Source: Flavobacteriales bacterium UBA5081
GTDB taxonomy: Bacteria > Bacteroidota > Bacteroidia > Flavobacteriales_E > Vicingaceae
NCBI GenBank assembly: GCA_002415785.1
Contig: DIAJ01000005.1
Location: forward strand, 72,352 to 104,214
Length of the DNA stretch: 31,863 bases
Direction: 5' to 3'
Shown here: in pieces, positions 7,948 to 14,366 of the stretch
Position numbering within the stretch: position 1 is the first letter of the stretch
Layout of the letters: every line of letters begins with the position of its first letter
Translations under genes and position numbers: made by a program
The notes under the pieces: model-generated
The model's input: the letters and a program-made list of their open reading frames with translations, nothing else
The model's database searches: none
Told to the model about the DNA's origin: nothing

Positions 7948-8751
7948 ATGAGCAAAAGCACTACAGAATCGGTTTCTAAATACGACAATTTAGAGAAAAT
8001 GAGCGTTGAGGAAATCCTTGTAAACGTTAACAAGGAAGATAAAATTGTTCCTTATACGATTGAAAAAGTAATTCCTGAGATTTCTCGCATCATACCCGAA
8101 ATTGTCAATCGCTTACAAGAAGGCGGCAGGTTATTTTACTTGGGTGCCGGCACTAGCGGACGCCTGGGAATTGTAGATGCCTCAGAATGCCCACCAACTT
8201 TTGGCGTTAGCCACGATTTGGTAATTGGACTCATTGCCGGCGGTGATAGTGCAATTCGAAAAGCGGTTGAATTTGCCGAAGATGACCCCAATCAAGGATG
8301 GGAAGATTTGCAAAAATATCACATTAGTGAACTCGACTTTGTAATTGGAATTGCCGCTTCCGGAACTACGCCTTATGTTGTTGGAGCTATGGAAAAGTGC
8401 AGAGAGAACGGCATAAAAACCGCTTGCATTTGTTGCAATGAAAATACGCCACTAGCAGCCGCAGTGGATCATCCGGTTGAAGTAATTGTAGGCCCAGAAT
8501 TTGTTACCGGCAGCACTCGAATGAAAGCCGGAACTGCACAGAAGCTGGTATTAAACATGATTTCCACCGCTAGCATGGTACGCTTGGGAAGAGTAAAAGG
8601 CAATAAAATGGTAGACATGCAGCTTAGCAATCACAAACTTTTAAAGAGAGGTATTCAAATGCTTATTGAAGAACTTAACGTTAGCTACGAGGAAGCGAAA
8701 GAGCTTCTTGAAAAATACGGTAGCGTTAGAAATGCAATCAGTAATTATTAA
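7948..8751 (+). CDS. murQ: N-acetylmuramic acid 6-phosphate etherase
   Basis: Cleaves the D-lactyl ether of MurNAc-6-phosphate to give GlcNAc-6-phosphate and lactate during cytosolic recycling of cell-wall sugars. The 267-residue protein holds a SIS domain with the phosphosugar loop GAGTSGRLG (residues 66-74) and the family signature DASECPPTFG, containing catalytic Glu80. A second acidic site lies near Glu111, then GIAASGTTPY and GSTRMKAGTAQKL. E. coli MurQ is about 298 residues; the shorter form, missing part of the C-terminal tail, looks normal for this phylum. It follows the membrane aminopeptidase by 13 bases. No PTS transporter (MurP) is adjacent, so the source of MurNAc-6-P is not evident here. 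Confidence 0.95.
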   Translation: MSKSTTESVSKYDNLEKMSVEEILVNVNKEDKIVPYTIEKVIPEISRIIPEIVNRLQEGGRLFYLGAGTSGRLGIVDASECPPTFGVSHDLVIGLIAGGDSAIRKAVEFAEDDPNQGWEDLQKYHISELDFVIGIAASGTTPYVVGAMEKCRENGIKTACICCNENTPLAAAVDHPVEVIVGPEFVTGSTRMKAGTAQKLVLNMISTASMVRLGRVKGNKMVDMQLSNHKLLKRGIQMLIEELNVSYEEAKELLEKYGSVRNAISNY

Positions 8752-8760
8752 CTGACTTAG

Positions 8761-8781
8761 AAGTGCCTAAAGTTTGAAGTT
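8761..8781. repeat. Nonamer-type repeat at gene ends, copy 1
   Basis: AAGTGCCTAAAGTTTGAAGTT lies between the convergent murQ and yjdM stop codons, and its last bases are part of the yjdM stop. The same string, with an extra AGTACTTAA unit, overlaps the end of the ATPase gene at 31632-31661. Confidence 0.5.
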
Positions 8782-9121
8782 ATGCTTTTCGCACAAACTC
8801 AGATTTCAAACCCATTGAACCAAAGCCATCAATTTTGCAGTCAATATTATGATCGCCCTCCGTTAAGCGGATGTTTTTAACTTTTGTCCCTGCTTTAACA
8901 GGTTTAGGAGCTCCTTTTACCGGTAAATTTTTAATCACAATCACATCGTCACCGTCGTTTAACTCATTGCCGTTTGAGTCCATCACTTTTGTACTCTCTT
9001 CTTCTACTTTCTCGTTTGGGTTCCATTCGTAGCTACACTCAGGACAAGCATACAATTCTCCGCTTAATGCATAGCCATAAGGAGATTTACAGTTGGGACA
9101 AACTTTTAACTCTTCAGACAT
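8780..9121 (-). CDS. yjdM: YjdM/PhnA zinc-ribbon protein
   Basis: A 113-residue protein of the YjdM (formerly PhnA) family. The N-terminal zinc ribbon has two Cys pairs, CPNC (residues 8-11) and CPEC (26-29), followed by the basic-beta PhnA domain with NGNELNDGDDVIVIKNLPVKG and GSMGLKSEFVRKA at the end. The old link to alkylphosphonate use is not supported by function, and the role is unknown. It is a free-standing gene converging with murQ, 28 bases apart. On its upstream side a TAACTTTG (minus strand, 9148-9155) is an exact TAnnTTTG -7 box. Confidence 0.93.
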   Translation of the reverse strand: MSEELKVCPNCKSPYGYALSGELYACPECSYEWNPNEKVEEESTKVMDSNGNELNDGDDVIVIKNLPVKGAPKPVKAGTKVKNIRLTEGDHNIDCKIDGFGSMGLKSEFVRKA

Positions 9122-9147
9122 TTTGGTTTGGATAAGTATTAAAGCTC

Positions 9148-9155
9148 CAAAGTTA
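9148..9155 (-). promoter_or_regulatory. Predicted -7 box of yjdM
   Basis: Minus-strand TAACTTTG fits TAnnTTTG and lies 27 bases before the yjdM ATG. No convincing -33 TTTG is seen. Confidence 0.35.
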
Positions 9156-9182
9156 AGGCTAATAAAGATAACGAAGCATATC

Positions 9183-9812
9183 TTATAAGTAACTGCTTTG
9201 AAGAGCTAACAGAAAGTCATCATCAGGATACTTCTCTTTTAGCTCATTAATCAACCTTCTAGCTTTTTGACAAAAAGCTTTATTCTCTTCGCAAAGTAAA
9301 CAAACAGTTTCAGCGAGTTGAAATTCAACTTCCTTATTATTAGGAAACTTTTTCAATGCATTCTCAAAGTTACCCATTGCCAAAAAATAATCTCCTGCTT
9401 CTTTATTTTTTAACCCTAAGTGAATCATTTCATTTGCTATTCTTTCCTTTGAATATGGAGATTCAAACTGTTCATAATTTATGTATTCAGCAGCAGGCTT
9501 ATCGTTAGCAAATCTGTAATTAAAAAAGTAAAATATTGGAATTGATATAATCATCATAGCAGCTATGACTATTGAAGTTCGCTTAATAGCTAACTTTCTT
9601 TGTTCCTTTATTAATTTAGCTCGAATGGTTTCAATGACTTCTTTTCTTGCCTCTACTTCGGTAGTTAAACTGAGCCTATTTTCATAATAACTCTTGAGCT
9701 CAGAAAAAGTTAATCGCCTTCTTAAGAACCCTTTCTTGCTTCTCAAAAGCAATTTATTGTTCCTTAAAGTTTTAATCATATGATCAACTGAACCTGAACC
9801 TCCTCCTAGCAT
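9183..9812 (-). CDS. Single-pass membrane protein with TPR-like domain
   Basis: A 209-residue protein I cannot assign to a named family. Residues 10-75 are basic and helical, probably cytoplasmic. Residues 80-97 form one membrane segment. The remainder, about 105-209, looks like two tetratricopeptide-type helical pairs: GDYFLAMGNFENALKKFPNN is a clear TPR half-motif, followed by AETVCLLCEENKAFCQKARR. Three cysteines in that stretch could form a disulphide or bind metal if the domain is periplasmic. The basic N terminus suggests an N-in, C-out orientation. The layout resembles small assembly or anti-sigma-like membrane proteins of Bacteroidota, but there is no direct support for a function. 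Confidence 0.7.
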   Translation of the reverse strand: MLGGGSGSVDHMIKTLRNNKLLLRSKKGFLRRRLTFSELKSYYENRLSLTTEVEARKEVIETIRAKLIKEQRKLAIKRTSIVIAAMMIISIPIFYFFNYRFANDKPAAEYINYEQFESPYSKERIANEMIHLGLKNKEAGDYFLAMGNFENALKKFPNNKEVEFQLAETVCLLCEENKAFCQKARRLINELKEKYPDDDFLLALQSSYL

Positions 9813-9894
9813 TTGTAATTTTTAAGATTATCTAAATTTAGCAATTTTCCCTTCCCTCAATAAAACTTTATGACTTATAAAAGCAAAATGGGTT

Positions 9895-9902
9895 TAATTT
9901 TG
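9895..9902 (+). promoter_or_regulatory. Predicted -7 box of the 9922 gene
   Basis: TAATTTTG matches TAnnTTTG and lies 19 bases before the ATG, implying a very short leader. No clear -33 element is seen. Confidence 0.35.
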
Positions 9903-9921
9903 GGGGCTTTTAGTCGAAAGC

Positions 9922-10752
9922 ATGAAAGCACTCTCTCTAATGCTGTTTCTTAGTTTAAGTAGCATTACTCTAATTGGTCAAACTCAGCCACAACAAAAGG
10001 GAAAATTGTATTTTTACTGGGGATGGAACAAATCGATATACAGCAATTCAACTATCCACTTTAAAGGTAACGACTATAGCTTTAGGCTAGAAAATGTTAA
10101 GGCTACCGACAAGCAGTCAAAGGTATCTTTAGATTATATTAATCCGGCTAAAATGACCATTGCTCAATACAATTTTCGCATTGGTTATTATTTTAAAGAA
10201 AACTGGAGTATATCGTTTGGAAATGACCACATGAAATACGTAGTTACTCAAGGTCAGCAAGTAGAAATTACAGGTCACATCGGAAGTACGGAGACCGTAT
10301 ACAACTCCGATTACGATCACAACAAAATTGAAATAAAAGAGGATTTTTTGAAATTTGAACATACCGATGGCTTAAACTATGAGAATATTGAACTAAGGCA
10401 CTTCTCAAACCTAAAGCCTCTAGGTAAATGGAACATCAACCTCATCGAAGGTTTTGGCATGGGAATTAGCTTACCTAAAACCAATTCTAAATTGTTGGGA
10501 AAGGCAAGAAATGACGAATTCCATTTAGCTGGCTATGGAGCAAATGTTGTAGCAGCTCTTCAATTAGCTCACACTAAAGGCTTCTTTATGCAAGCTGAAA
10601 CCAAAGGTGGATTTATCAATATGCCGGACATCCTCACCTCTCCGGAGTCAATTGACCGTGCTAGACAAAACTTCTTTTTCTTTCAGTACAACCTTGTATT
10701 TGGATACCAATTTAGCTTAACTAAAAAGGCAGCTTTTAATAGTAATTTATAG
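9922..10752 (+). CDS. Secreted outer-membrane beta-barrel-like protein
   Basis: A 276-residue protein with a signal peptide (MKALSLMLFLSLSSITLIGQ, cleaved near Gln20-Thr21). After it come alternating polar and hydrophobic strands ending mostly in aromatic residues, such as FRIGYYFKENWSISFG and FFFQYNLVFGYQFSL at the C-terminal end. This pattern and length suit a small outer-membrane barrel. No known family is recognised with confidence. It stands alone between divergent and convergent neighbours. The sequence GCTTAATCATTAAGC with a T-run follows about 30 bases downstream. Confidence 0.65.
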   Translation: MKALSLMLFLSLSSITLIGQTQPQQKGKLYFYWGWNKSIYSNSTIHFKGNDYSFRLENVKATDKQSKVSLDYINPAKMTIAQYNFRIGYYFKENWSISFGNDHMKYVVTQGQQVEITGHIGSTETVYNSDYDHNKIEIKEDFLKFEHTDGLNYENIELRHFSNLKPLGKWNINLIEGFGMGISLPKTNSKLLGKARNDEFHLAGYGANVVAALQLAHTKGFFMQAETKGGFINMPDILTSPESIDRARQNFFFFQYNLVFGYQFSLTKKAAFNSNL

Positions 10753-10781
10753 GTTTGGGTTGATAAAATCGCCATACGATT

Positions 10782-10807
10782 GCTTAATCATTAAGCTTAC
10801 ATTTTTT
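10782..10807. terminator. Possible terminator between the OMP and RAYT genes
   Basis: GCTTAATCATTAAGC (10782-10796) can form a short stem and is followed by ACATTTTTT. It overlaps the RAYT stop codon on the other strand. The stem is only five to seven pairs with a tight loop, so this is a weak call. Confidence 0.3.
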
Positions 10808-11396
10808 AACTATTCTCATAAAGTTTATCTTCTTTCCAATTGGCTGGATTATTTATGATGTAATTTGTTATCCTACTAAACGATTGTTGATCACGAATAA
10901 TATGATCGTGAAACCTTGATTGCCATTCAAATTCATAGCCCAAACGATTGGCGTGTTTGCTGACCGCCGATTTATATGAACCAACAATGGATGAAACGGA
11001 ATTTTTTCCGGGATTTTGAAAACGTTTTTGTCCTATGGTTTTATCGTTTTCGTTCTGTAGAGGCAGGGCATGCCCTGCCTCTACAGAACCCACATGCCTT
11101 GTCTCTGCAACCGCATTTTCATCATTTTTCAAAATCAAAATTCCATGAATATGATTGGGCATGATAATATATTCACCCAATTCTACATTTTGGGCGTGAT
11201 TTTTTATTTCGTACCAAAAGACATTGGCCAATACGCCAACATTCGACAAATTCATTTTCCCATTCTGGATTTCTCCAAAATAATGTCGACGGTCTTTACA
11301 GCAGATTGTAATAAAATAGGCGCCTGCCCAACGGTAATCCCAATTTTGTAATCGCGTTGAGGAAATTCGATATTTATTTTGAAATTTTTTAGGCAT
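10806..11396 (-). CDS. REP-associated tyrosine transposase (RAYT, Y1_Tnp family)
   Basis: A 196-residue HUH single-strand transposase. The N-terminal WDYRWAGAYFITICCKDR is followed by the metal-binding His-x-His at residues 82-84 (MPNHIHGI), and the likely nucleophile is Tyr141 in GSYKSAVSKHANRLG. The C terminus WQSRFHDHIIRD is typical of RAYTs. These enzymes cut and move or multiply REP palindromes rather than flanking themselves with inverted repeats. Residues 103-115 (GSVEAGHALPLQN) are encoded by a perfect 38-bp palindrome, and the preceding codons look like a degraded half of a similar one. All catalytic motifs are intact and the frame is open, so the gene may be functional. Confidence 0.92.
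   Translation of the reverse strand: MPKKFQNKYRISSTRLQNWDYRWAGAYFITICCKDRRHYFGEIQNGKMNLSNVGVLANVFWYEIKNHAQNVELGEYIIMPNHIHGILILKNDENAVAETRHVGSVEAGHALPLQNENDKTIGQKRFQNPGKNSVSSIVGSYKSAVSKHANRLGYEFEWQSRFHDHIIRDQQSFSRITNYIINNPANWKEDKLYENS
11052..11089. repeat. Perfect 38-bp palindrome inside the RAYT gene
   Basis: The arm GTTCTGTAGAGGCAGGGCA (11052-11070) is followed directly by its exact reverse complement to 11089, with no loop. On the minus strand just before it, TGCAGAGACAAGGCATG (about 11093-11109) resembles the arm's TGTAGAGGCAGGGCATG, suggesting an older decayed copy. The reading frame passes through both. Confidence 0.9.
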
Positions 11397-11410
11397 TTTT
11401 TGACTTCTCT

Positions 11411-11440
11411 ATTGTACAGAATTATATTGTACAGAATTAT
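11411..11440. repeat. Exact 15-bp tandem duplication upstream of RAYT
   Basis: ATTGTACAGAATTAT occurs twice head to tail (11411-11425, 11426-11440), ending 14 bases upstream of the RAYT start codon on the minus strand. Confidence 0.8.
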
Positions 11441-11493
11441 ATCTTACCGTTGGATTCAAAAGAAGCATAGAAAACCTTATTTTTAATTAATTA

Positions 11494-12171
11494 CTATTTA
11501 GCCTTTGGAACTCTACAATCAATAGTCTGCTCTTCAACCTCAGTAACGTCTCCTGTGATAGAATACTCACTATTATTCAACTGAAATGTTTTTACATCAA
11601 GTTCAACTATCATATTTTCAAAATTTGTGTTTGACAACATAGTTGTGTCTGAGTATTGACTATCTCTATTAAAAACAATTCTAAGATTATTTATTTCATT
11701 AACAACGGTATCAATGCTAAGCGAAAATCTACCTTGATGATCAGTAATAACAACAGCTATCATTTGTTTGGAGTTGTATAGCTCGACAATACCACTTTGT
11801 AACGGTTTTTTTGTTTGACTATTAATTAATTGTCCACTAACCTTTAACTGCCCATTATGTGTTTTCTCATTCACAATTGAATTAACATTCTGATTCTGAG
11901 CTACCGCATCACTACTAATCATACTTAACCCTAAAAGAGTCATTAACGACAATTGCATTAATTTTGGTGATGAAATATTGAATGAACGTTTAAAAGAGCT
12001 GACTTGACCTAAATGAAACACACCACAGTCAGTTTTCAAATTAAAATCTGACTTGGTATTTTTCGTGTAGTCTTTAACTAACTTATTACAATCTTGGCAA
12101 AGATTAATATTAGATTTTATGGACTTCATTGAACTCCATTCTTTACTACAAGTGAATTTAATTTTTTTCAT
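11494..12171 (-). CDS. Cys-cluster membrane protein with carboxypeptidase-regulatory-like domain
   Basis: A 225-residue protein in three parts. Residues 8-49 hold four cysteines (Cys8, Cys25, Cys28, Cys49) in the pattern CSKEWSSM...CQDCNKLVKDYT, a zinc-finger-like N-terminal module seen on several Bacteroidota membrane proteins. Residues 70-90 form a membrane segment. Residues 105-155 form a carboxypeptidase-regulatory-like beta-sandwich (VSGQLINSQTKKPLQSGIVEL, then TDHQGRFSLSID). The cysteine part is probably cytoplasmic and the sandwich periplasmic. Function is unknown; relatives act as extracytoplasmic binding or sensing modules. No operon partner is visible, and the next gene upstream is divergent. 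Confidence 0.7.
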   Translation of the reverse strand: MKKIKFTCSKEWSSMKSIKSNINLCQDCNKLVKDYTKNTKSDFNLKTDCGVFHLGQVSSFKRSFNISSPKLMQLSLMTLLGLSMISSDAVAQNQNVNSIVNEKTHNGQLKVSGQLINSQTKKPLQSGIVELYNSKQMIAVVITDHQGRFSLSIDTVVNEINNLRIVFNRDSQYSDTTMLSNTNFENMIVELDVKTFQLNNSEYSITGDVTEVEEQTIDCRVPKAK

Positions 12172-12298
12172 TAATTTTTATTTACATTGAAACTCAAGTT
12201 CAAAACTCCACCATAAACATACCACTTTTCTATACAATTCCGAAGGAGTTACAAGATATTCAGCAACTCACAAAAATCACTTCTCAAAATTCCTTTCC

Positions 12299-12306
12299 TA
12301 CCTTTG
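12299..12306 (+). promoter_or_regulatory. Predicted -7 box of the 12347 gene
   Basis: TACCTTTG matches TAnnTTTG, 40 bases before the ATG. No -33 TTTG is seen at the right distance. Confidence 0.4.
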
Positions 12307-12346
12307 CCCTTCAAAAACAAATTCAAATCTCAAATGTCTGTTTGCT

Positions 12347-12916
12347 ATGCACGCCATTGAGCCTCATTTTCGTTGGAGAGATTATTACGTTGCGTCGGAA
12401 GATGTGCGCTCGCCTTTTTACGGCCGCATTTACAGCGAATTTGAGTTTACACATGCCATCTACGACCATTTAATTCATCCTCAATGGGATGAAATTGAAT
12501 CTCCTACCCTGTTCATTAAAATCCTTATGGCAGATTACGATGAGGGCTATGCCATTATTGAACTCATTGGTGAGTGGAACGATTTGCTCCACAACGACAT
12601 CATGTACTTAAAGCGCAACATTATCGATGAATTGATTCACGAGCGCATCAACAAATTTATTCTCATTGGTGAAAATGTGCTCAACTTCCACTACTCCGAC
12701 GATTCCTATTACGAGGAGTGGTTTGAAGATGTAGAAGACGGCTGGATTGCTTTTATCAATTTTAGAGAGCATGTGATCCAAGATTTCGAAGCTGCTAACA
12801 TCGATTATTATGTCATTTCCGGCGGTCGATTAAATGATGTAAGTTGGCGAACATACTCTCCTCAAAACTTTTATGAGAAAGTTTCCAGTATGGTGACTTT
12901 GAGGTTGGGGATGTGA
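12347..12916 (+). CDS. Acidic soluble protein of unknown function
   Basis: A 189-residue protein, not recognised. It has no signal peptide or membrane segment and is rich in Asp, Glu, Trp and Tyr. It opens with HAIEPHFRWRDYYVASEDVR and contains a run YYEEWFEDVEDGWIAFINF around residues 128-148. The alternation of hydrophobic strands (TLFIKILM, INKFILIG, WIAFINF, NIDYYVISGG) with amphipathic helices suggests an alpha/beta cytosolic fold. Codon use and composition match the neighbours, so this is an ordinary chromosomal gene. It stands alone behind a TAnnTTTG promoter and faces the repeat-filled gap downstream. Confidence 0.75.
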   Translation: MHAIEPHFRWRDYYVASEDVRSPFYGRIYSEFEFTHAIYDHLIHPQWDEIESPTLFIKILMADYDEGYAIIELIGEWNDLLHNDIMYLKRNIIDELIHERINKFILIGENVLNFHYSDDSYYEEWFEDVEDGWIAFINFREHVIQDFEAANIDYYVISGGRLNDVSWRTYSPQNFYEKVSSMVTLRLGM

Positions 12917-13289
12917 AGTGATTCTTTTTTATTTCTTTCATCAATAAAAAAACAATCAATCTCAATTTTGATAGACTTTCTGTTCATTTTTGCTCCTCCA
13001 ACCCTTCGACTTTGCTCAGGACAGGACGAACCAAAAAAGAAGTTTTTCCAAAGGAATTTTCAGCTTGAAAATGATGATCAATATTTTATTTGAATCGCAA
13101 GCTGCTAATTCGCAAAAGCCTGAGCCTTGTTCAATGAACACAGCACTGCAGGCTTTGAAACCCTGCGGCATTTTATTTACTTTCCCGAAGGATTGCAAAT
13201 CCTTCAGATGCATTTAAGAATATAAAACTCTTCTGTCGCTCCTAAGGGGCTCAACTTCTGGTTCAATTATGAATTTCTATAAAGCTTTA

Positions 13290-13555
13290 GCTCCGATGGA
13301 GCTTGATCAAAAAATAGTTCAGGAGGAACGACAGCATTGTAAAAAAGCTTATCAGTATGATAAAAAGCTACGGCGCTGCGACACTTATTTTCCCGAAGGA
13401 TTGCAATTCCTTCGGATGCGAGGATGCGATTGGCTTAAGCTTATTGCGAACCGCGCTAAAACCTGTCAACTTTTCCAAAGTTAAACGGAAAAGTCTCAAG
13501 GGTTTTCTCTAAAAATTTCATCTTTAAGTCTTACTAATACCTCAATAAACTTTGG
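13290..13555 (+). repeat. 266-bp direct repeat, copy A
   Basis: Aligns without gaps to 13679-13944, with about 18 mismatches by hand count (about 93% identity). It contains the hairpin CCGAAGGA (13393-13400)/TCCTTCGG (13408-13415) and another, CTTTTCC (13470-13476)/GGAAAAG (13487-13493). Looser similarity continues upstream to about 13150, where a third CCCGAAGGATT hairpin lies. Confidence 0.85.
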
Positions 13556-13678
13556 AAAAGTTTGGTATTGATGACTTACGAACCGCTTCTCAAGGCTAAA
13601 AATCCTGCAGTATTTTATTTAGCTTCCCGAAAGATTGTTATCCTTCGGATGCATTTAAGAATGTTAAACTCTTCTGTC

Positions 13679-13944
13679 GCTCCAATGGAGCTTAATCAAA
13701 AAATAGTTCCGGAGGAACGACAGCATTGTAATAAAGCTTATCAATATGATAAAAAGCTCCGGCGCTGCGACACTTATTTTCCCGAAGGATTACAAATCCT
13801 CCGGATGCGAGGATGCGATTGGCTTGTGCTTATTGCGAGCCGCGCTAAAACCTGTCGACTTTTCCAAAGTTGAACGGAAAAGCCTTAAGGGTTTTCTCTA
13901 AAAATTTAATCTCTAAGTCTTACTAATACCTCAATAAACTTTGG
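13679..13944 (+). repeat. 266-bp direct repeat, copy B
   Basis: Same length and order as copy A. Its upstream part (13593-13678) matches 13150-13240 but lacks about 52 bases present in A between two GCTCC strings, as if lost by recombination between them. It ends 14 bases before the stop of the DUF4258 gene on the other strand. Confidence 0.85.
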
Positions 13945-13957
13945 TAATGACTAACTT

Positions 13958-14356
13958 TTACCCTTCACAATCACAAGCCTTTCCAATCTGAATCAAACTA
14001 ATTAGTTCTGCTGTTTCTTCTCTTTCGCAGAGCTCATAAACCAATTGATAGTCGCTTTCTCGCCAGCTACTTTCTAAGCGATAAACCGGACAAGGTTCTT
14101 TCTGCGTATTGCTCTCCGAAAAATTCACTTTAGCAGCAGCTTTAATTTCCTTTAAATCTTCTGTTTCTATACTTAAACACTTCAACTGACAGGCTGCTCG
14201 CTCAGAAATTTTCACCTCAGCACTATCGATACCATTAAGCACCCTAGACTGCGGTGTCCAATTGTTTAAATCACGATCACCAAAAAAGAAATAGACGACA
14301 ATCAGTCCAATTCCCACTCCAACAAAATACGTTCTTAATCTCTTCCAAAAAGTCAT
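13958..14356 (-). CDS. DUF4258 family membrane-anchored protein
   Basis: A 132-residue protein with one membrane segment (residues 9-26) and a DUF4258-like domain. Landmarks are SRVLNGIDSAEVKISERAAC near residue 37, KVNFSESNTQKEPCPVYRLE in the middle and LISLIQIGKACDCEG at the end. Five to six cysteines in the exported part suggest a disulphide-stabilised fold. In Flavobacteriia such genes are often found next to alanine dehydrogenase, as here: the start lies 10 bases after the ald stop. It is the last gene of the porX-tsaE-ald operon. The function is unknown. Confidence 0.8.
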   Translation of the reverse strand: MTFWKRLRTYFVGVGIGLIVVYFFFGDRDLNNWTPQSRVLNGIDSAEVKISERAACQLKCLSIETEDLKEIKAAAKVNFSESNTQKEPCPVYRLESSWRESDYQLVYELCEREETAELISLIQIGKACDCEG

Positions 14357-14366
14357 TCTACAATTT

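Larger units (their letters stand above)
12917..13957. other. About 1 kb repeat-rich region without a convincing gene
   Basis: Contents in order: a decayed copy of the 42-90 type stem-loop (about 12929-12965); the string CCCTTCGACTTTGCTCAGGA (about 13002-13021), a well-known interspersed Bacteroidota repeat; then two related blocks at about 13150-13555 and 13593-13944, full of hairpins of the types CCGAAGGA...TCCTTCGG and GCTCC...GGAGC. Open frames of 65-103 codons exist here, but they follow the repeats and lack starts, ribosome sites and recognisable proteins. Confidence 0.7.

Noticed and set aside
12990..13217. Open frames on both strands of 75 and 65 codons
   Set aside because: The plus-strand frame begins with the translated interspersed repeat (PFDFAQDR), a known artefact in Bacteroidota. 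Neither frame has family support.
13269..13484. A 71-codon open frame, and its longer relative at 13562-13873
   Set aside because: They share a similar product only because both lie in the duplicated element. Differences between the copies are mostly amino-acid changing (about eight against four silent), and no ribosome site, promoter or known protein is seen.
13150..13944. CRISPR array suggested by regularly recurring hairpins
   Set aside because: Repeats are few, long and divergent, without equal spacers, and no cas genes are present.
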